Assembly: GCA_937973965.1 (NCBI GenBank)
Contig: CALJJQ010000066.1
Span: 1 to 64,000, forward strand
Origin: an uncultured Calothrix sp.
Lineage (GTDB): Bacteria > Cyanobacteriota > Cyanobacteriia > Cyanobacteriales > Nostocaceae
DNA: 64,000 nt
Reading direction: 5' to 3'
The notes beneath the pieces were generated by a model. That model worked only from the letters and a program-made list of their open reading frames with translations. It was not told where the DNA came from and did no database searches. This document shows, piece after piece, positions 36,593-45,777 of the stretch; position 1 is the first letter of the stretch, and the number at the start of each line of letters is the position of its first letter. A program made the translations under genes and the position numbers.

Positions 36593-37939
36593 CTATTCAT
36601 TCATATTTCGATAGGTTGCAACCGCAGAGGGAGAAACACGGTTGAGATAGCGGAAAATCCAGTATTTAAAAATAGTATCTAAAATCACTGGGAAAGTGGC
36701 AATAAACAAGAAAATAAATTCATGGTTAGCGGGTAATCCCCAGTGTCGAGAAATTCCTTCGAGGATTACTTCCCAACCGTGGGGAGAGTGGAAACCGACG
36801 AAAATATCGGTAAACAGAATAATAATAAATGCTTTCGCGCTGTCACTGAGTCCGTAGACTACGTGGTCAAAAAAGTCTTTGAGAACAGCTATTTGTGGTT
36901 GACTTGATAATAGGAAAATCACTAAGGCAATCATTGAACAAATATCTGCAAATACGTTTTTGATTGCATTAGAACTTTCACGACTAAATGCATAGGCAAT
37001 TTCCTTGGCTTTGGCTTGCAGTTTTTCTTCCCTTTCGCTGTCCGATAGGACTGGTGCATTACCAATCATAGCTTGGAAACGAAGATGTTCTTCATACTGG
37101 GCTAATTCCATAAATGCTTTTTCCTCCATTTCCCTATTGATAAATGCATTACTGGTTGTAACTGGATGGAAATAATTGACGATTGGACCGACGACAAATG
37201 CTTTCGATAATTGATGGGTTAACACCGGAATAATAATTAAAAGCAGGATAAATCTAACGGAAATAATAGTTCTACGTTGAGCTTTGCGAAAGTTTTGTAA
37301 AACATCTTTTTCCGCATCCGGATCGAGTTCAACTTGAATCCGTGACACTGTGCTTAAAATGGAACGGGGAAGAATTCCGGTTGTATTGGCTTTACTGCGA
37401 TTTTTACCACCTTTATTGCGTCTAGCTAGATACTGTAAGCTTTTAGACTGATGTGGTATGGGACTTTCATCGATGGGGGAACTTGATGATACAATGTTAC
37501 TAGATGGTTGGGGTGGATTTGTGGGAATGGAAACGGATGCGAGATTATCATCGTAGTTTATATATTTACCGATGACGGAATCGATAAACTGTAACTTTTC
37601 TAGAATCACTGTAGAACTTAGCAGAGTAACTCCATATTTTGGTGCGTGATTATAGTCTGACTCCCGCAAAAAAGTGCGACTAGAATTAAACTCAGTCAAC
37701 CGCATTCTGACTATTTTTAATTGTTTATTTAATTCGGTTGTAAAATAATTATCTAAACTACTATATTGGGATGAATGAGTTGTGATAATATCACCATGAA
37801 AGTATTCTTCTTCTATCTTTTTAATGGAGAGAGCAGCTTGATAAGCTGTTTCCAAGGAACGTTCTGGTGTACGTAAATACCATTTGTATAATAAAACCAG
37901 ATAATTATAAGTACGTTGCCACAGACTTAGGTTACTCAT
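36593..37939 (-). CDS. pxcA: Proton extrusion protein PxcA (CemA/Ycf10 family)
   Basis: The C-terminal part (roughly the last 230 residues) has about four membrane helices and the CemA family segments HQLSKAFVVGPIV, FDHVVYGLSDSAKAFIIIL and DTIFKYWIFRYLN. The protein is needed for light-driven proton release and so supports CO2 and nitrate uptake. ATG 37939 gives 448 residues, near the family length, and the region LYKWYLRTPERSLETAYQAAL then lies at the start. An ATG at 38104 would add 55 residues encoded partly by repeat-like sequence; I judge it less likely, though no ribosome site settles it. Confidence 0.85.
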   Translation of the reverse strand: MSNLSLWQRTYNYLVLLYKWYLRTPERSLETAYQAALSIKKIEEEYFHGDIITTHSSQYSSLDNYFTTELNKQLKIVRMRLTEFNSSRTFLRESDYNHAPKYGVTLLSSTVILEKLQFIDSVIGKYINYDDNLASVSIPTNPPQPSSNIVSSSSPIDESPIPHQSKSLQYLARRNKGGKNRSKANTTGILPRSILSTVSRIQVELDPDAEKDVLQNFRKAQRRTIISVRFILLLIIIPVLTHQLSKAFVVGPIVNYFHPVTTSNAFINREMEEKAFMELAQYEEHLRFQAMIGNAPVLSDSEREEKLQAKAKEIAYAFSRESSNAIKNVFADICSMIALVIFLLSSQPQIAVLKDFFDHVVYGLSDSAKAFIIILFTDIFVGFHSPHGWEVILEGISRHWGLPANHEFIFLFIATFPVILDTIFKYWIFRYLNRVSPSAVATYRNMNE

Positions 37940-38104
37940 TACAGCCAACAAATTTTGGATTTGGATATTGGGGTTTTTGCAGGCGAATATTATCGAAATC
38001 TGATTTGCATCAGCATTTGGAGCAAATTCCTCGAACTTTCGGGTAGTAAGGATTTGTGGGTAGGAAGTATAAGGGAAATTCATGGGTGACTCAAGTCTCA
38101 TCAC

Positions 38105-38416
38105 TTACTCCCAGGACTCACGCACTGATGAGGATAAAACAAGACTTTGAGATTGCTACCTTAGATCGCAATGACGTAACTGCGTAGTGATTGCGTAAGT
38201 CCTGACTCCCTGAAAATACAAGTTGAATCTTGTAATGACTTGCGTCGGTAGGGAACAAGATATCAGAAACAGGGGTGTACTTAGTTTTTGCTTGTTTTAA
38301 CAAAAATATGATTCCTATATTGAGAAATTATTTGTTAACTATCCAACATAATTAGGTGTTTTTCTCCATCAAAAATACGTACTGGTTATCCTAACAAATT
38401 ATTGAGGAGTTGATTT
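38105..38416. other. Intergenic region holding an AGGACTTACGCA MITE
   Basis: 312 bases between divergent genes. The MITE at 38113-38203 fills the left third. The rest should contain the promoter of the helicase-like gene. Confidence 0.6.
38113..38203. mobile_element. MITE with AGGACTTACGCA-type ends, copy 2
   Basis: Left end AGGACTCACGCA, right end TGCGTAAGTCCT, 91 bases, with the internal block TGATGAGGATAAAACAAGAC shared with the copy at 26697. Confidence 0.75.
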
Positions 38417-40588
38417 GTGATTGCTAATTCGCTGTGGATTACAGGTCCAAGTCGCAGTGGAAAAACTACCCGATTGGTAGAAATAATTTGCGACTGGACA
38501 AATAAATATTCTCGACACCGTGAACCATTATATCCAAGTAATTATGGTCATCAAGGTAATTTATATGCCAATGAACAGGGAATATTGGTGCTAGCAGCGA
38601 ATGATGACAATCGTCGGGTGTTAGCAGATAGAATCGCGATCGCTACCCAAGGTAGATTACCAATCCGGGTAAAAACACCTTTGGGTTTTTTTCAGGATGA
38701 GGTGATTTTGTTTTGGCCTTTATTATTGCAGGAGTTGCACCTTAAGGGACAGTTTCCGGTGAGGTTGCGACCGGAGACAGAACAGGAACTCGCAACGAAA
38801 TTATGGCGGACACACTTGAATGAAACCATGATTCGTGAAGTTGGGGTAAATGAATATCGCTTGGTGCGACGTATTCTAGATATTTTACAGCTGGCTGCTT
38901 TAGCTGGAGTAGAATCCGAGCAAATTGGTGAGATTATGGAGCAAGCTCTTCCCAGTGAGGGAACGGTCAAATTTATCCCACCGGAATTATTATCAAAATT
39001 GCTCCAGGATTGGCAAAATTGGTGTTTACAACGGGGTTTTTTGACCTACGGGATTATTTGCGGTTTGTATCGACATCACCTTTTACCCCACCCCGAATAC
39101 CAACAACGGCTACTGCAAAGATACCAGGGATTGGTAGCCGATGATGTGGGAGATTATCCGGCGATCGCCCGTTCCCTATTTACAGTGTTTTTAAAAACTG
39201 GCAAACCCAGTATATTTACATATAACCCCGATTCTAATATTCGTTGGGGATTGGGAGCAGACCCCGATTACCTGGAAGAATTGGCAGCCGAATGTCAAGT
39301 TGAAATCCTCACCCCACTGCCATTTTCCTCCCTCAGCCAACCACTGACCCCCTCCATCCTGGAACTCCTCAGTGATGGTATGACCCTATCCACCCTACCA
39401 GACAACATCCAATCGATTCAAACCACCTCCAGGTCACAATTATTACGAGAAACCGCCGAACACATCATCCACCACATCAAATCTGGAGCGATCGCACCTG
39501 TGGAAATCGCCATTATCGCCCCCGGTTTAGATGCGATCGCCCGTTATACCCTGGTGGAAATTCTCGCCAAACAAAACATCCCCGTCCAACCCATCAACGA
39601 CCAACGTCCCCTGATAGCCAATCCCAGCATCCGGGGGTTACTCACCCTCCTAGCTATCGTGTACCCTGGTTTAGGTCGGTTAATTGACCGTGATGCCGTG
39701 GCGGAAATGCTAGTAGTTTTAAGCAACGTACCGAAAGATACTCTTAATTCCGAAATTACCGATACATCCGAACCCAACCCCCAACCAGGAATAGACCCAG
39801 TTCGAGCCGGACTCATCGCCGACAACTGCTTCCAACCTCATCCCGACACCCCCCGGTTATTACCAATTACCAGTTTCGAGCGTTGGGATAGACTAGGATA
39901 TTCCGCCACCACCACCTACAACGCCATCCTGGCATGGATTGACAACCAACGGCAACAATACGCCCATAAAAACCTCCTCAATCCCATATTCCTACTCGAT
40001 CGAGCCATACAAGATTTTCTCTGGAATGGTAGCAATTTGCCCTATCAACAATTAGCCGCACTGCGAGAACTCCTAGAAACAGCCCAACACTACTGGGAAA
40101 TTGATACTCGCCTGCGTCAGTATTCACCCAGCGAGAACATCCGCAACGACTCTACCCTCAGCGAATTTATCCAACTCCTGCGACGAGGGACAATTACCGC
40201 TAACCCTTACCCAGTCAACCCCATCGGACGCAACGCCAACGCCATTACCTTAGCAAGTATATTCCAATACCGCTCCCAGCGTCGCGTCCATCGCTGGCAC
40301 TATTGGTTAGATGTCGGTTCCCCCCTCTGGGCAAAAGGAGGAGCAGCCACCCTATTTGGCGCACCTTTTTTCCTACAACATCGTCTGGGAAACCCTTGGA
40401 CAACAGAAGACGAAGCCCGTACTGAAAGTTTACGGGTACAAAAAATTATCGCCGATTTACTAGCCCGTGTTCAAGAGCGTGTATATTTATGCCACAGTGA
40501 ACTTGCCGTCAATGGACAGGAACAGCTAGGTCCTTTAAGTCCCTTGGTACACGCTTGTGTTGGTTCCACAATTGGATTTGAAACTTAG
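38417..40588 (+). CDS. AddB/UvrD-like helicase-related protein
   Basis: A 723-residue protein with a P-loop (GPSRSGKTT, residues 10-18) at the very start, then LVLAANDDNRRVLADRIA as in motif Ia and GLVADDVGDYPAI at about 235-247 resembling a degenerate motif II. A later IAIIAPGLDAIARY region and a run like QRPLIANPSIRGLLTLLAI resemble the second helicase half of AddB/RecB proteins. No C-terminal nuclease domain or iron-sulfur cysteines are visible. Databases often label such cyanobacterial proteins recombinase family. Start GTG is supported by GAGGAGT upstream. Function unproven. Confidence 0.6.
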   Translation: MIANSLWITGPSRSGKTTRLVEIICDWTNKYSRHREPLYPSNYGHQGNLYANEQGILVLAANDDNRRVLADRIAIATQGRLPIRVKTPLGFFQDEVILFWPLLLQELHLKGQFPVRLRPETEQELATKLWRTHLNETMIREVGVNEYRLVRRILDILQLAALAGVESEQIGEIMEQALPSEGTVKFIPPELLSKLLQDWQNWCLQRGFLTYGIICGLYRHHLLPHPEYQQRLLQRYQGLVADDVGDYPAIARSLFTVFLKTGKPSIFTYNPDSNIRWGLGADPDYLEELAAECQVEILTPLPFSSLSQPLTPSILELLSDGMTLSTLPDNIQSIQTTSRSQLLRETAEHIIHHIKSGAIAPVEIAIIAPGLDAIARYTLVEILAKQNIPVQPINDQRPLIANPSIRGLLTLLAIVYPGLGRLIDRDAVAEMLVVLSNVPKDTLNSEITDTSEPNPQPGIDPVRAGLIADNCFQPHPDTPRLLPITSFERWDRLGYSATTTYNAILAWIDNQRQQYAHKNLLNPIFLLDRAIQDFLWNGSNLPYQQLAALRELLETAQHYWEIDTRLRQYSPSENIRNDSTLSEFIQLLRRGTITANPYPVNPIGRNANAITLASIFQYRSQRRVHRWHYWLDVGSPLWAKGGAATLFGAPFFLQHRLGNPWTTEDEARTESLRVQKIIADLLARVQERVYLCHSELAVNGQEQLGPLSPLVHACVGSTIGFET

Positions 40589-40616
40589 GGATGGAAGGTT
40601 TAAAAAGGATATCAAA

Positions 40617-40643
40617 GTAGAGACGCGACATGTCGCGTCTCTG
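40617..40643. repeat. Dispersed palindrome (CGACATGTCG core)
   Basis: GTAGAGACGCGACATGTCGCGTCTCTG, with a partial second unit (CTGTCGCGTCTG) right after it and a third degenerate unit at about 40680-40706. Confidence 0.8.
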
Positions 40644-40814
40644 TCGCGTCTGTTTTAACCCAAGGAAGCTGACAAGATATAGAGACCCAATATGTCGCGT
40701 CTTTACTAGCAAGCCCTAATAAGTTATGATGTAGGCATGTAGATACTTTGTATATACTTATCTCTTCAAAACGCAGATGACAACGACTTTTTTGACACAA
40801 AAGGAGTCCAGCGA

Positions 40815-41057
40815 ATGGTAGCAATAGTGTCTCGATGGGGAAATAGCCTTGCCATTCGGATTCCCCAAAACTTAGCGAAAGAGATTAAATTGCTCGAAGG
40901 TGATCAGGTTGATTTGACCGTGGTTGATGGCAAAATTATCATCAACCCCAAAAGTAGGAAAAGCTACTCTCTAGATGAACTAGTAAACGCTATTACAGCA
41001 GAAAATCTGCACAACGAAGTTGACACCAGCATCGCAGTGGGGAACGAAGTTTGGTGA
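40815..41057 (+). CDS. mazE: MazE-type antitoxin
   Basis: An 80-residue protein with an AbrB/MazE swapped-hairpin DNA-binding domain (VSRWGNSLAIRIP at residues 5-17). The acidic C-terminal half would bind and block the toxin. The stop overlaps the mazF start (GTGA arrangement), typical of a co-translated toxin-antitoxin pair. It probably represses its own promoter, located in the 40740-40800 stretch. Confidence 0.88.
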   Translation: MVAIVSRWGNSLAIRIPQNLAKEIKLLEGDQVDLTVVDGKIIINPKSRKSYSLDELVNAITAENLHNEVDTSIAVGNEVW

Positions 41058-41398
41058 CATCCACGAATATTTATATTCCCGATCGAGGAGATATTGTCTA
41101 CCTGGACTTTGATCCAATTAAAGGTCATGAACAACGGGGATATCGACCTGCTTTTGTGCTTTCACCTCGTAGCTATAACGCCAAAAGTTCACTAGCATTG
41201 TTTGTGCCTATTACCAAACAGCAGAAGGGCTACCCGTTTGAAGTTATTTTACCTTCTGAATTACAGATTCAAGGGGTAATTCTTGTCGATCAAATCAAGT
41301 GCTTGGATTGGAAAGCCCGTGGTGTTAAGTTTGTTGAGTCGGTAGCAGAAAGTATTTTAGAGGAAGTTCAAGCAAAGATCGAGCCATTAATCCTGTAG
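41054..41398 (+). CDS. mazF: MazF-type endoribonuclease toxin
   Basis: A 114-residue mRNA interferase. The PemK/MazF fold motifs are DRGDIVYLDFDPIKGHEQRGYRPAFVLSP at the start, FVPITKQ in the middle and VILVDQIKCLDW towards the end, including the conserved arginine and threonine of the active site. GTG at 41054 overlaps the mazE stop by four bases; a TTG three bases upstream is an alternative. Both genes look intact. Confidence 0.88.
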   Translation: MTSTNIYIPDRGDIVYLDFDPIKGHEQRGYRPAFVLSPRSYNAKSSLALFVPITKQQKGYPFEVILPSELQIQGVILVDQIKCLDWKARGVKFVESVAESILEEVQAKIEPLIL

Positions 41399-41750
41399 TC
41401 ATCTGATGCGCAACGTTTAAACTTTCTGATTTTTAACCCTCCAATTATAGAGGGGTTTCCAACTAATCCGATTTAACCCAATCGGTAGGGGTTTCGTCTA
41501 GGGAGCCTTGCCCGGTAAGGGTTTCGGCGTCTAAATCTACACATCTCTGAAAAACATTATACATGTTATGAAAAATAGCGCAATAGACGAGCCTCAAACC
41601 CTTACACAGCAAGTAATCGACACCACTCAACTAAATAATAGGCATTTCAGCGATTTGACGACTGGTGCCGATGGTCATGATACCAAATCTATTTGAGAAG
41701 CTTGTAATCATTGTATAGTGATACTTTCAGCTATTTCTTGCCCTGTAACA
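41399..41750. other. Intergenic stretch between mazF and truB
   Basis: 352 bases with no supported gene. A hairpin (AACCCTC at 41435-41441 with GAGGGGTT at 41450-41457) could be a weak terminator for mazEF. Two similar GGTTTCG pieces (AGGGGTTTCGTC near 41486 and AGGGTTTCGGCG near 41518) hint at an old repeat. Confidence 0.45.
41435..41457 (+). terminator. Possible terminator after mazF
   Basis: AACCCTC pairs with GAGGGGTT around CAATTATA. The T tract is short, so this is weak. Confidence 0.35.
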
Positions 41751-42617
41751 TCAAACAAATACCATCTTCGGGATTAACAAACCAGCTTCCACCCGCGCGA
41801 TTCCCAAAAAGACATTATTTTCATAAACTCGCAACAGCCCTTCAGTTTGCGTTTCGTAGGGAATTTTTTGACCATGACACCACTTGATGGCGAAATCGGG
41901 GTGAAGATGAATCAAGGGTAGGTATTGTAAGGGAAAATCCGCAGGTAAAGGTTGAAAATTTCCAGCATCCACCTGGGTTTGTAAATCCTCCAGAGTAATA
42001 CTATCAGCCAGATGAAAACCACTACTAACGGTGCGTTGTAATTTGGCTAGAGTTGCGACTTTACCACAAGCATAACCCAAATCACGAGCGATCGCCCGAA
42101 TATAGGTTCCCGCACCACAGGATATATGTATATCTAGTTCCGGATATTCCCCACTACGCCAATCTAAAATATCAATGGCAAATACTTGGACATTTCTCCC
42201 AGGTACTTCGACAATTTCACCTTTACGAGCTAGTTCATACAATCTTTTCCCATCCACCTGAATGGCACTATAACTGGGAGGAATTTGCCTAATATCACCA
42301 ATAAAATTACCTATCAATGATTCAATTTGTGACAAACTTAAATCCCCACAGGACTGGGAAGCAATCACATCCCCCTCTAAATCATCCGTTGTAGTTTGTA
42401 CACCAAAACGAACCGTTCCCAAATAGGCTTTATCACTGGGTAAATATTGTAATAATCGGGTCCCCTTCCCCACCGCAATTGGTAACACCCCCGTCGCAGC
42501 TGGGTCAAGGGTTCCCCCATGACCAACTTTTTTAGTCCGGAGAATTTTGCGCACCTTCGCCACACAATCGTGGGAAGTCCAATTAACGGGTTTATTGAGA
42601 TTGATAAAGCCATTCAT
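41751..42617 (-). CDS. truB: tRNA pseudouridine(55) synthase TruB
   Basis: This 288-residue enzyme makes pseudouridine 55 in the T loop of tRNAs. The catalytic aspartate D38 lies in GHGGTLDPAATGVLP, with the opening FINLNKPVNWTSHD. PPSYSAIQVDGKRLYELAR and the CGAGTYIRAIARDLG segment complete the active site, and a short C-terminal extension ends in AGLLIPKMVFV. Length matches the family. A palindromic repeat cluster lies upstream. Confidence 0.95.
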   Translation of the reverse strand: MNGFINLNKPVNWTSHDCVAKVRKILRTKKVGHGGTLDPAATGVLPIAVGKGTRLLQYLPSDKAYLGTVRFGVQTTTDDLEGDVIASQSCGDLSLSQIESLIGNFIGDIRQIPPSYSAIQVDGKRLYELARKGEIVEVPGRNVQVFAIDILDWRSGEYPELDIHISCGAGTYIRAIARDLGYACGKVATLAKLQRTVSSGFHLADSITLEDLQTQVDAGNFQPLPADFPLQYLPLIHLHPDFAIKWCHGQKIPYETQTEGLLRVYENNVFLGIARVEAGLLIPKMVFV

Positions 42618-42662
42618 GGAGAGAATTGGAGAGGGTTATATAATTCGACTGGAAATACAGAA

Positions 42663-42760
42663 TGGGAGGCTCTGCCTCCCATATTTGGTTCCCACGCGGA
42701 GCATGGGAACGAGGAATGAGGAATTTGGTTCCCACGCGGAGCATGGGAACGAGGAATGGG
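42663..42760. repeat. Hairpin and two tandem GGTTCCCACGCGGAGCATG units
   Basis: A hairpin TGGGAGGC/GCCTCCCA (42663-42681) precedes two near-identical units at about 42683-42719 and 42723-42758. Each unit itself folds (GGTTCCCA with TGGGAAC). A related GCTCCGCGTGGGGAGGCG sequence occurs near 54726. Confidence 0.75.
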
Positions 42761-42779
42761 AAAATTATTGATATTTTTT

Positions 42780-42838
42780 GGCGTTGCTGAACCCAGGTAT
42801 AAATTTAATTGTAGAGACGCGATATATCGCGTCTCTAC
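42780..42838. mobile_element. Half copy (left part) of the GGCGTTGCTGAAT MITE
   Basis: GGCGTTGCTGAACCCAGG followed by the GTAGAGACGCGATATATCGC palindrome; the right half is missing. It complements the half copy at 34357-34423. Confidence 0.7.
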
Positions 42839-42846
42839 ACCAACCG

Positions 42847-43977
42847 TCACGGATTTACGGCCAATAGGCGGGAATTTTCCAACCGATCCAACCATTTTTG
42901 TAAATATATTTCGTTGGCTGTTTTTTCCTGGGGATTTCTGGTATCGATGGGGTGGGGCATTAATCCGAGAATCGCGGCGGTGGTGACGCAAAACATGGAT
43001 TTTTGGAAGCTCATACAAATTTGCACCCGCAAATCGTCTTCTCCCCTGGGAGTTTGACGATAGATGGCGTGTAGGTATTCTGGTAAGAAATGACGCATAT
43101 CCTGCATCAGGAGGGTGGGGGGAATACCTGCACCACCGATGGGTAGGGGGTCTGCATAGAGTGCGCCATATTGGAAGCGGGTTTGGTCAGGGGGGATTTG
43201 ATAGGCTTGGGCGTTGTAGGATACGGTTCCGGGGAAGGGTGTACCTCGGAAAAAGACGGCTTCAACGTAGGGAACGGCAGTATCTGCGAGGAATGTTAAT
43301 CCGAGGGATTTGGGGATGATATCGTAATTTTGGTTACGGATTTTGACGGTGTAGGTAATAGGGCGATTTGCATCCTTGACTAAACCTGCTTTGATGTGGT
43401 CAACAACTGCGGGGATGGATTTGATTTTACCCTGGTCGTAAAGTTGGGATAATTCGAGGAAAATATCAGCCATAACTCGCCAAAACTGGCCAAGACCACT
43501 GTAGTAGCAGGATACGCGTAATTGTTCCAAGAGGAAATTGGGAAATAACTGATTTAATCCCAGAACCAGAGGGTTATTACGGAACTTAGCAGCAATAACT
43601 TGATTCGCGCGATCGCAAAATTCCTTGGTATCCAAATAACTATCTAGTCCCCCTCCACCATGCCAAAACATGGCTTTCATGCAGTATTCGGCATACTCAA
43701 AGTTAATACGATCGTGTTGCCAATGGCGTAATAATTTGGAAAAGCTAAACTCCCCATTAAAATACTTGAAAAATGGGAAAAAAACTAAAAACTGATTTTC
43801 GGCGATATAAATCAGGTTGCGAGAATAAGCATCTAAAACCACCCCGTAGCTGTAGAGAATACCAACCACTTCCGTCACGTTTTCTGGTGAATCAGGTAAC
43901 AATGCACCACCAGATTGCAAACGGTTGACAAATTCAGCCAGGGGATGTTGTTTAGGTTTTCCTTTTGTAGTCGGCAT
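42847..43977 (-). CDS. cupB: CO2 hydration protein of NDH-1 (CupB/ChpX type)
   Basis: A 376-residue protein of the CO2 hydration family that, with NdhD/NdhF variants, forms the CO2-uptake NDH-1 complex on thylakoids and converts CO2 to bicarbonate. Marks include FWHGGGGLDSYLD, YYSGLGQFWRVMADIF and AAILGLMPHPIDTRNP. The short length and the absence of a cupS gene point to the constitutive CupB rather than the inducible CupA, which is longer. It is the last gene of the leftward run ndhF-ndhD-cupB, with a heptamer repeat directly before the start. Confidence 0.82.
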   Translation of the reverse strand: MPTTKGKPKQHPLAEFVNRLQSGGALLPDSPENVTEVVGILYSYGVVLDAYSRNLIYIAENQFLVFFPFFKYFNGEFSFSKLLRHWQHDRINFEYAEYCMKAMFWHGGGGLDSYLDTKEFCDRANQVIAAKFRNNPLVLGLNQLFPNFLLEQLRVSCYYSGLGQFWRVMADIFLELSQLYDQGKIKSIPAVVDHIKAGLVKDANRPITYTVKIRNQNYDIIPKSLGLTFLADTAVPYVEAVFFRGTPFPGTVSYNAQAYQIPPDQTRFQYGALYADPLPIGGAGIPPTLLMQDMRHFLPEYLHAIYRQTPRGEDDLRVQICMSFQKSMFCVTTAAILGLMPHPIDTRNPQEKTANEIYLQKWLDRLENSRLLAVNP

Positions 43978-44022
43978 TTTCAGGATTTTGGATTTTAGAT
44001 TTTAGATTTTGGATTTTACACA
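43978..44022. repeat. Heptamer repeat before the cupB start codon
   Basis: CCAAAAT/CTAAAAT heptamers on the minus strand end 4-5 bases before ATG 43977 (junction bases CTGAAA). No purine-rich ribosome site is visible. Confidence 0.8.
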
Positions 44023-44120
44023 AATTACGTAGTTCGCTTCCCGCATAACAGATATTACGTAGACGCGAAGCGGCTTGCCGTAGGCTATTACGTACGCGAA
44101 GCGTTGCCGCAGGCTATTAC
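44017..44120. repeat. Repeat cluster (GCTTGCCGTAGGCTATTACG type), right copy
   Basis: Reverse-complement relative of the cluster at 32030-32165: GAAGCGGCTTGCCGTAGGCT, ATTACGTACGCGAAGCGTTG and CCGCAGGCTATTACG. Lies between cupB and ndhD. Confidence 0.65.
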
Positions 44121-44144
44121 GCATTACGAATTATGCATTACGAA

Positions 44145-45626
44145 TTACAAATTACTCACCACTGCATTTTGATGAACCACCATTGCCGTGCTAGTAGGTT
44201 CAGTAAAATATATAAGCAAGCTGGGTTGGATACCAAAAATCACGATAAGTAAGGCAAGGACAATTGCAGGAGCGCGATCACGCCAACTCACACGGGGTAA
44301 ATTGATCACCTGTGGGGATAGACGACCGAAAAAGGCGCGGTTCATTAAAATTAAAAAGTAGACTGCGGTTAATCCTGTCCCTACCATTGATAGTAGGGTC
44401 ATGACAGGAAAGGAGGCGTAACTGCCGCGAAAGATGATAAATTCGGAAATAAATCCCACCATTCCCGGTATCCCCGCACTAGCCATCACCCCTAGTACCA
44501 TTAAACTACCAATGACGGGCATTCCTCGCTCTGGATTAAATAGACCATGTAATACGTCTAAATCCCTTGTCCCAGCTTTTTTATAAACCACACCGACAAG
44601 TAAGAATAACAAAGCGGAAATTAAACCGTGGCTAATCATTTGCATCACCGCACCTAACACACTCAACTTTGTCGCTGCGGCTGCGGCTAATAATACATAT
44701 CCCATGTGTCCAATGGAACTGTAGGCTACCATTTTTTTCATATCCCGTTGGGCGATCGCACAGGATGAACCATACAACACGCTCACCACTGCCCAAATTG
44801 CTAACCAAGGTGCTACATATGCCCAGGCTTCTGGTAACAAATCCATCCCAAAGCGAAGGATACCGTAGGTTCCCAGTTTCAGTAATACCCCTGCCAGTAA
44901 TACGGAAATGGGTGTGGATGCTTCTACGTGGGCATCGGGTAACCAAGTATGAAAGGGTACTAAAGGAATTTTGATGCCAAAACCAATCAGAATTCCCACT
45001 AGTAATAAAACCTGGGTGGAAAGGGGTAGGTATTTAGTACTTAAACTTTCTAGGGCAAAACTGGGGGAATCGCTTAACCAAACCAATCCCAGGAAGCTGG
45101 CTAAAATCAGAATACCAGAAAGGGCAGTATAAATTAGAAATTTTGTTGCTGCATAACCGCGTCTTTCTCCTCCCCAAATAGCAATTAGTAGATATAGGGG
45201 AATCAATTCTAATTCATAAAATAGGAAAAACAGTAATAAATCTTGAGCGATAAAAGCCCCCATTACTCCTGCATTTAACAAAAATAACAGGGAAAAGTAA
45301 AAGCGGGGACGATTGAGGTGAGTATCGGTACTATAAACAGCGATAACCGTTAATAAACCATTCAAGATAATTAAAGGTAAAGACAAACCATCTACACCCA
45401 AATGGTAATTTAACCCAATCGCATCAATCCACGATAAATTTTCCCGAAATTGCTGGGTAATACTGCTGGGATTAAACATGAATCCCAAACCAATTGTCCA
45501 CACAAAGGAAACAATTGCAAACACTAAAGCTAGACGTTGAACTTGTAAAGCTGACCACTGACGCGGCAAAATTGCCATCATCAAAGCACCGATAAAAGGT
45601 ATGAGTATTAAAGCACTGAGCATCAT
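44145..45626 (-). CDS. ndhD4: NDH-1 subunit D4-type (CO2 uptake)
   Basis: A 493-residue proton-pumping membrane subunit with about 14 helices. The family residues in FFLFYELELIPLYLLIAIWGGERR, FGIKIPLVPFHTWLPDAH and AYSSIGHMGYVLL are intact. Linkage to ndhF and a CO2 hydration gene marks it as a CO2-uptake isoform (NdhD3 or NdhD4) rather than the respiratory NdhD1; D4 is inferred from the CupB-like partner. A heptamer repeat lies directly before the start codon. Confidence 0.85.
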   Translation of the reverse strand: MMLSALILIPFIGALMMAILPRQWSALQVQRLALVFAIVSFVWTIGLGFMFNPSSITQQFRENLSWIDAIGLNYHLGVDGLSLPLIILNGLLTVIAVYSTDTHLNRPRFYFSLLFLLNAGVMGAFIAQDLLLFFLFYELELIPLYLLIAIWGGERRGYAATKFLIYTALSGILILASFLGLVWLSDSPSFALESLSTKYLPLSTQVLLLVGILIGFGIKIPLVPFHTWLPDAHVEASTPISVLLAGVLLKLGTYGILRFGMDLLPEAWAYVAPWLAIWAVVSVLYGSSCAIAQRDMKKMVAYSSIGHMGYVLLAAAAATKLSVLGAVMQMISHGLISALLFLLVGVVYKKAGTRDLDVLHGLFNPERGMPVIGSLMVLGVMASAGIPGMVGFISEFIIFRGSYASFPVMTLLSMVGTGLTAVYFLILMNRAFFGRLSPQVINLPRVSWRDRAPAIVLALLIVIFGIQPSLLIYFTEPTSTAMVVHQNAVVSNL

Positions 45627-45667
45627 TTGATTTTGGATTTTAGATTAATGGATTTTGGATTTTGGAG
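45627..45667. repeat. Heptamer repeat before the ndhD4 start codon
   Basis: Read on the minus strand, CCAAAAT and CTAAAAT heptamers end in CAAA directly against ATG 45626. Confidence 0.8.
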
Positions 45668-45708
45668 CTTATCTATAATTGAGATATATCCTTTGGGGAA
45701 GGGATTAG

Positions 45709-45734
45709 GAGACGACCCGGTGGGTCGTTTGTAC
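45709..45734. repeat. Dispersed palindrome between ndhF4 and ndhD4
   Basis: GGAGACGACCCGGTGGGTCGTTTGTAC, an imperfect member of the palindrome family, in the 151-base gap between the two ndh genes. It may influence the ratio of the two products. Confidence 0.7.
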
Positions 45735-45777
45735 TTCAATAATTGGGTGTTTAAGTATTCTGTCTCCTATCTCCTCT

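Noticed and set aside
38113-38203. Target-site duplication (CTCCC) around the second AGGACT MITE
   Set aside because: The matching bases do not abut the element equally on both sides, so the similarity may be chance.
42683-42760. Possible CRISPR array of GGTTCCCACGCGG units
   Set aside because: Only two units, almost no spacer, and no cas genes. The units fold on themselves like other dispersed repeats.
42614-43018. 134-codon minus-strand frame across the truB/cupB gap
   Set aside because: Its sequence translates repeats (the GGTTCCCACGCGG units and a MITE half) and the end of cupB in another frame.
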